NCBI RefSeq assembly: GCF_025397915.1
Contig: NZ_JALIDZ010000011.1
Location: 1-64,000 of the forward strand
Length of the DNA: 64,000 nucleotides
Source: Microbaculum marinisediminis
Lineage (GTDB): Bacteria > Pseudomonadota > Alphaproteobacteria > Rhizobiales > Tepidamorphaceae
Direction: 5' to 3'
Position 1 is the stretch's first letter. The number at the start of each line of letters is the position of its first letter. The notes under the pieces are model-generated. The model worked only from the letters and a program-made list of their open reading frames with translations. It was not told the origin of the DNA and made no database searches. Made by a program: the position numbers and the translations under genes. Shown one piece after another: positions 61,529 to 64,000 of the stretch.

Positions 61529-62811
61529 TGGGGTTTTCTGCTTTCCTCCTACTGTTCTTCGCGCTGATCGGCCTTGGCGTTCCCATCGCATTCGTCCTGG
61601 GGCTGTCAAGTTTCGCCTACATCCTGATTGAAGGGCAGACGTCGTTGCTCCTAGCAACCGGCCAGCGGATGGTGCAGGGCGTGAACAACTTCTCGCTCCT
61701 GGCGGTCCCCTTCTTCCTGCTGGCCGGCGAGTTGATGAACCGCGGCGGCATCACTTGGCGCCTGATCGAATTCGCCCAGTCGATCCTGGGGCATTTCCAC
61801 GGCGGACTTGCGTACGTCAATATCGTCGTGTCCGGCTTCCTCTCCTCCATCATCGGATCGGCAAACGCCGTCGCGGCCATCACCAGCGCCTCGATCGTGC
61901 CCGAGATGGCGCGCAAGGGTTACAATCTCAATGCCGCCTCCGCGGTCAGCGCAGCTGCCGCAACCATGGGACCGATCGTTCCGCCCAGCCTTATCCTCAT
62001 TCTCTATGGTGTCGCGGCGAACACATCGATCGGTGCCCTCTTCCTGGCCGGCATCATCCCCGGCCTTCTGCTGGGCGCCGGGTTCTTTGTCGCCGCCTAC
62101 TTCGTATCGCGCCGTGATGCCGGCATCCAAAGGACGCCCCGCGTCACGACAAAACAGGCCCTGCGCGCGACCCTCGTGGCGCTTCCGCCCCTGTCCATTC
62201 CTCTTGTCATCCTGGGCGGCATCATATCCGGCGTGTTCACCCCCACGGAGGCCGGCGCGATCGCCTGCGTGCTGGCGATCGGTCTTGGCGGCTTTTTCTA
62301 CCGGGAACTCGCCTGGCGCGACCTGCCGGGGATCGTCCTGCGGGCGGGGATCGTCACTGCCGGCGTCCTGTTCATCGCGGCGACCGCTGCGCTTTTCGGC
62401 TGGATCATGGCGATCGAGCGCATCCCCGCGATTGTCGCGGCCTGGATGACGGGACTATCCAGCGATCCCAACATCATCCTGCTGATGATCATGGCGAGCC
62501 TCCTGGTGATCGGATTGTTTCTGGAACCGCTGGCCGCGATCCTTATTACCGTGCCGGTCCTGCTGCCGGTCGCGACCCAATTGGGCATCCACCCGGTGCA
62601 CTTCGGCATGATGATGTCGGTCAACCTTGTCATCGGCCTGATCACGCCGCCCGTCGGCCTGGTGCTGTTTATCGTTACCGGCATCACGCGCGTGTCTGTC
62701 GTGGCGCTCTCTCGCGCCCTGCTGCCGTACTATCTCGGTGCGCTGGTCGTCCTGTTTCTGGTCACCTTCGTACCTCAGCTGTCCCTGTTCCTTCCCGACC
62801 TCTTCAAGTAA
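61528..62811 (+). CDS. TRAP transporter large permease (DctM family)
   Basis: 427-residue channel subunit with 12 or so hydrophobic helices. Visible family segments: FSLLAVPFFLLAGELMNRGG near 55, VVSGFLSSIIGSANAVAAIT near 95, AAAATMGPIVPPSLILILYG near 145, GVFTPTEAGAIACVLAIGLG near 230, and GLITPPVGLVLFIVTGITRV near 370. ATG 61528 overlaps the dctQ stop; an upstream in-frame extension is ignored because it overlaps dctQ coding sequence. Confidence 0.92.
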   Translation: MGFSAFLLLFFALIGLGVPIAFVLGLSSFAYILIEGQTSLLLATGQRMVQGVNNFSLLAVPFFLLAGELMNRGGITWRLIEFAQSILGHFHGGLAYVNIVVSGFLSSIIGSANAVAAITSASIVPEMARKGYNLNAASAVSAAAATMGPIVPPSLILILYGVAANTSIGALFLAGIIPGLLLGAGFFVAAYFVSRRDAGIQRTPRVTTKQALRATLVALPPLSIPLVILGGIISGVFTPTEAGAIACVLAIGLGGFFYRELAWRDLPGIVLRAGIVTAGVLFIAATAALFGWIMAIERIPAIVAAWMTGLSSDPNIILLMIMASLLVIGLFLEPLAAILITVPVLLPVATQLGIHPVHFGMMMSVNLVIGLITPPVGLVLFIVTGITRVSVVALSRALLPYYLGALVVLFLVTFVPQLSLFLPDLFK

Positions 62812-62825
62812 CGAGGCTTCCTTTT

Positions 62826-63632
62826 ATGGACACCGTTGAACTGAATGACGTTCGCCTTGCCTATCGTCTCGATGGTCCGTCGGACGCGCCCGTGGTTGTG
62901 TTCTGCAACTCCTTGAGCACCACGCATCGGTCGTGGGACCTGCAGGTCGATGCGCTCGGCGACGCGTTCCGCATTCTGCGCTTCGATACGCGCGGCCACG
63001 GCGAAAGCAGCGTCCCGTCCGGGCCCTACACGACCGCGGACATGGCCGCCGACCTGAAGGGGCTCCTGGACCAGCTGGACATTTCGCGGCCGGTGCATGT
63101 GGTTGGCCTGTCGCTGGGCGGCATGGTTGCCATGGACTTCGCCGCGCGCTGGCCCTCCCGCGTCGCCTCTCTCGTCCTGTGCGCTACGGCCGCCTCCATG
63201 GCCGGCGCGGAAGCCCTGTGGAACCGACGGATCGAGGCGACGCGGGAGGGCGGAACGATCTCGTTCGCCGCGGAAACGCTCGCCCGGTGGTTCACGGACG
63301 ATTTTGCGACGGCGCAGCCGGATCTGTACGAGCAGATTCGCGGTCAGATCGCGGCCACCCCGGATGACGGCTATATCGCCGCGGTTGCAGCCGTGCGGGA
63401 CGTCAGTCTGGCCGATGCCGCACGCACGATCGAAGTCCCCACGTTCCTTATCGCCGCCGACGATGACCCGGCCACGCCGGCGGCCGGCGTGGAGGAGCTC
63501 GGAAAATCCATTCCCGGCGCCAGGGGCTTTCGCGTTATCGGGCCAGCCCGGCATCTCTTGAACGTCGAGCAGCCGGCAGCCTTCAACAAGGCCCTGCGCA
63601 ATTGGCTGACGACCTTGCCGACCAGCGAGTGA
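62826..63632 (+). CDS. Alpha/beta hydrolase, 3-oxoadipate enol-lactonase (PcaD)-like
   Basis: 268-residue esterase/lactonase-type hydrolase. Oxyanion region VVVFCNSLSTTHRSWDLQVD near residue 24, RFDTRGHGESSVPSGPYTTA near 52, nucleophile elbow VVGLSLGGMVAMDFAARWPS near 93 (Ser), acid in LIAADDDPATP near 215, and catalytic His in GPARHLLNVEQPAAFNKALR near 240. The sequence is closest in style to PcaD-like enol-lactonases. Here the likely substrate is the ester or lactone formed by the upstream Baeyer-Villiger enzyme. Last gene of the operon. Confidence 0.88.
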   Translation: MDTVELNDVRLAYRLDGPSDAPVVVFCNSLSTTHRSWDLQVDALGDAFRILRFDTRGHGESSVPSGPYTTADMAADLKGLLDQLDISRPVHVVGLSLGGMVAMDFAARWPSRVASLVLCATAASMAGAEALWNRRIEATREGGTISFAAETLARWFTDDFATAQPDLYEQIRGQIAATPDDGYIAAVAAVRDVSLADAARTIEVPTFLIAADDDPATPAAGVEELGKSIPGARGFRVIGPARHLLNVEQPAAFNKALRNWLTTLPTSE

Positions 63633-63677
63633 GCCGATCGATCCGGCCATAGATTTCTTGTCATTAATGTCACTAAT

Positions 63678-63709
63678 AACGAGGGGACCGCGCTTGCGGT
63701 CCCCTCGTT
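63678..63709 (+). terminator. Rho-independent-type terminator of the monooxygenase/TRAP operon
   Basis: A perfect 14-bp stem, AACGAGGGGACCGC at 63678-63691 with its complement at 63696-63709, closes a 4-base loop and is followed by TGTAG after the TT of the stem. It lies 46 bases after the hydrolase stop. This is the best terminator in the window and could act on both strands because of the flanking A and T bases. Confidence 0.75.
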
Positions 63710-64000
63710 TGTAGTGGGCTCCAGGTTTTCCGGACGCCTTCGGTTTTCGTCTCCGGCTGTCTTGTTCGAACGGCAAGGCTCGTTTGAACGCTTCGAGCCA
63801 GCGTGTCACATCTCGCCAGCCCGCTTCCGATAAGGCGCCGGTCAGAACTCCTTTGTTGATCAGCGCTGCCCGGTTTCCCGCGCAACGCTTCGCCAAATAT
63901 CGCGGCGAAGCAACAAGTACACGGCACAAGGCTTTTCCGGCGACATTGTCTTATGCCGGTGGAAGTCGTCTTCCTTCAGCGGTGTTGGTGTTAATGTAAC
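63710..64000. other. Gene-free window end
   Basis: No supported gene. Both strands have short open frames without ribosome sites. A minus-strand stretch near 63885-63930 reads RVLVASPRYLAKR, which recalls the effector domain of LysR regulators, but the resemblance stops after about 15 residues. It may be a decayed fragment or chance. Confidence 0.4.

Noticed and set aside
63673-63999. Short frames on both strands at the window end, including a LysR-like RVLVASPRYLAKR stretch.
   Set aside because: The similarity covers too few residues and the frames overlap the terminator or lack a start site. At most a decayed fragment.
1-64000. CRISPR arrays, tRNA/rRNA genes, prophage or intact insertion sequences.
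   Set aside because: No spaced direct-repeat array, cloverleaf sequence, integrase, transposase or phage structural gene was seen on either strand.

Overview
The window is high-GC DNA (about two thirds G+C by eye) with dense, short-spaced operons, many 1-4 base stop/start overlaps and frequent GTG/TTG starts. Gene content (EnuR/Ueh/Eut/Doe ectoine catabolism, several TRAP transporters, GntR-FCD regulators, BKACE, DUF2848) points to an alphaproteobacterium, probably marine or salt-exposed. This is inferred from gene content; no rRNA or other phylogenetic marker is present. I see no tRNA, rRNA, CRISPR array, phage or intact insertion sequence. Almost everything is uptake plus catabolism: seven transport systems, most with their own enzymes and regulator.

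Layout. (1) 1-4.2 kb, +: two spermidine/putrescine-type ABC permeases, a crotonase and a CaiC-like acyl-CoA ligase. (2) 4.4-12.6 kb, +: a promoter with two inverted repeats, acyl-CoA dehydrogenase, a second acyl-CoA ligase, a MarR regulator and a LIV-type ABC importer with a permease-ATPase fusion. (3) 12.7-26.4 kb: a complete ectoine/5-hydroxyectoine system. enuR, uehABC, usp, eutABC, doeA and doeB run on the minus strand; asnC, doeC and doeD run divergently on the plus strand. (4) 26.4-34.0 kb: a peptide-type ABC importer (minus) with a DppC-DppD fusion and a terminal GntR gene, divergent from a carbamoylase-family Zn amidohydrolase.

(5) 34.0-45.3 kb, minus: one apparent operon of GntR, family III CoA-transferase, two different carboxyltransferases, a 73-residue biotin carrier, a TAXI-TRAP importer, an unrecognised membrane protein and a biotin carboxylase. 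This is the least familiar assembly here. (6) 45.9-57.7 kb: SDR plus GntR (minus); a Tat-exported LIV binding protein, LivH, an 836-residue LivM-LivG-LivF triple fusion, a hydroxy-acid dehydrogenase and a BKACE (plus); then a minus-strand operon of DUF2848 protein, cupin, amidase and GntR. (7) 57.9-63.7 kb, +: a Baeyer-Villiger monooxygenase with a long N-terminal extension, a DctPQM TRAP importer and an alpha/beta hydrolase, closed by a strong terminator.

How it fits together. Each block pairs an importer with enzymes that activate or cleave the imported compound, and usually with a regulator that could sense it. Ectoine is predicted to go to aspartate through N-acetyl-diaminobutyrate, diaminobutyrate and aspartate semialdehyde. 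The BKACE block suggests oxidation of a 3-hydroxy acid to a 3-keto acid and acetyl-CoA-dependent cleavage. The last block suggests ketone to ester to acid plus alcohol. Two structural themes recur: ABC permease-ATPase fusions in three separate importers, and a GC-rich hairpin directly after five of six binding-protein genes.
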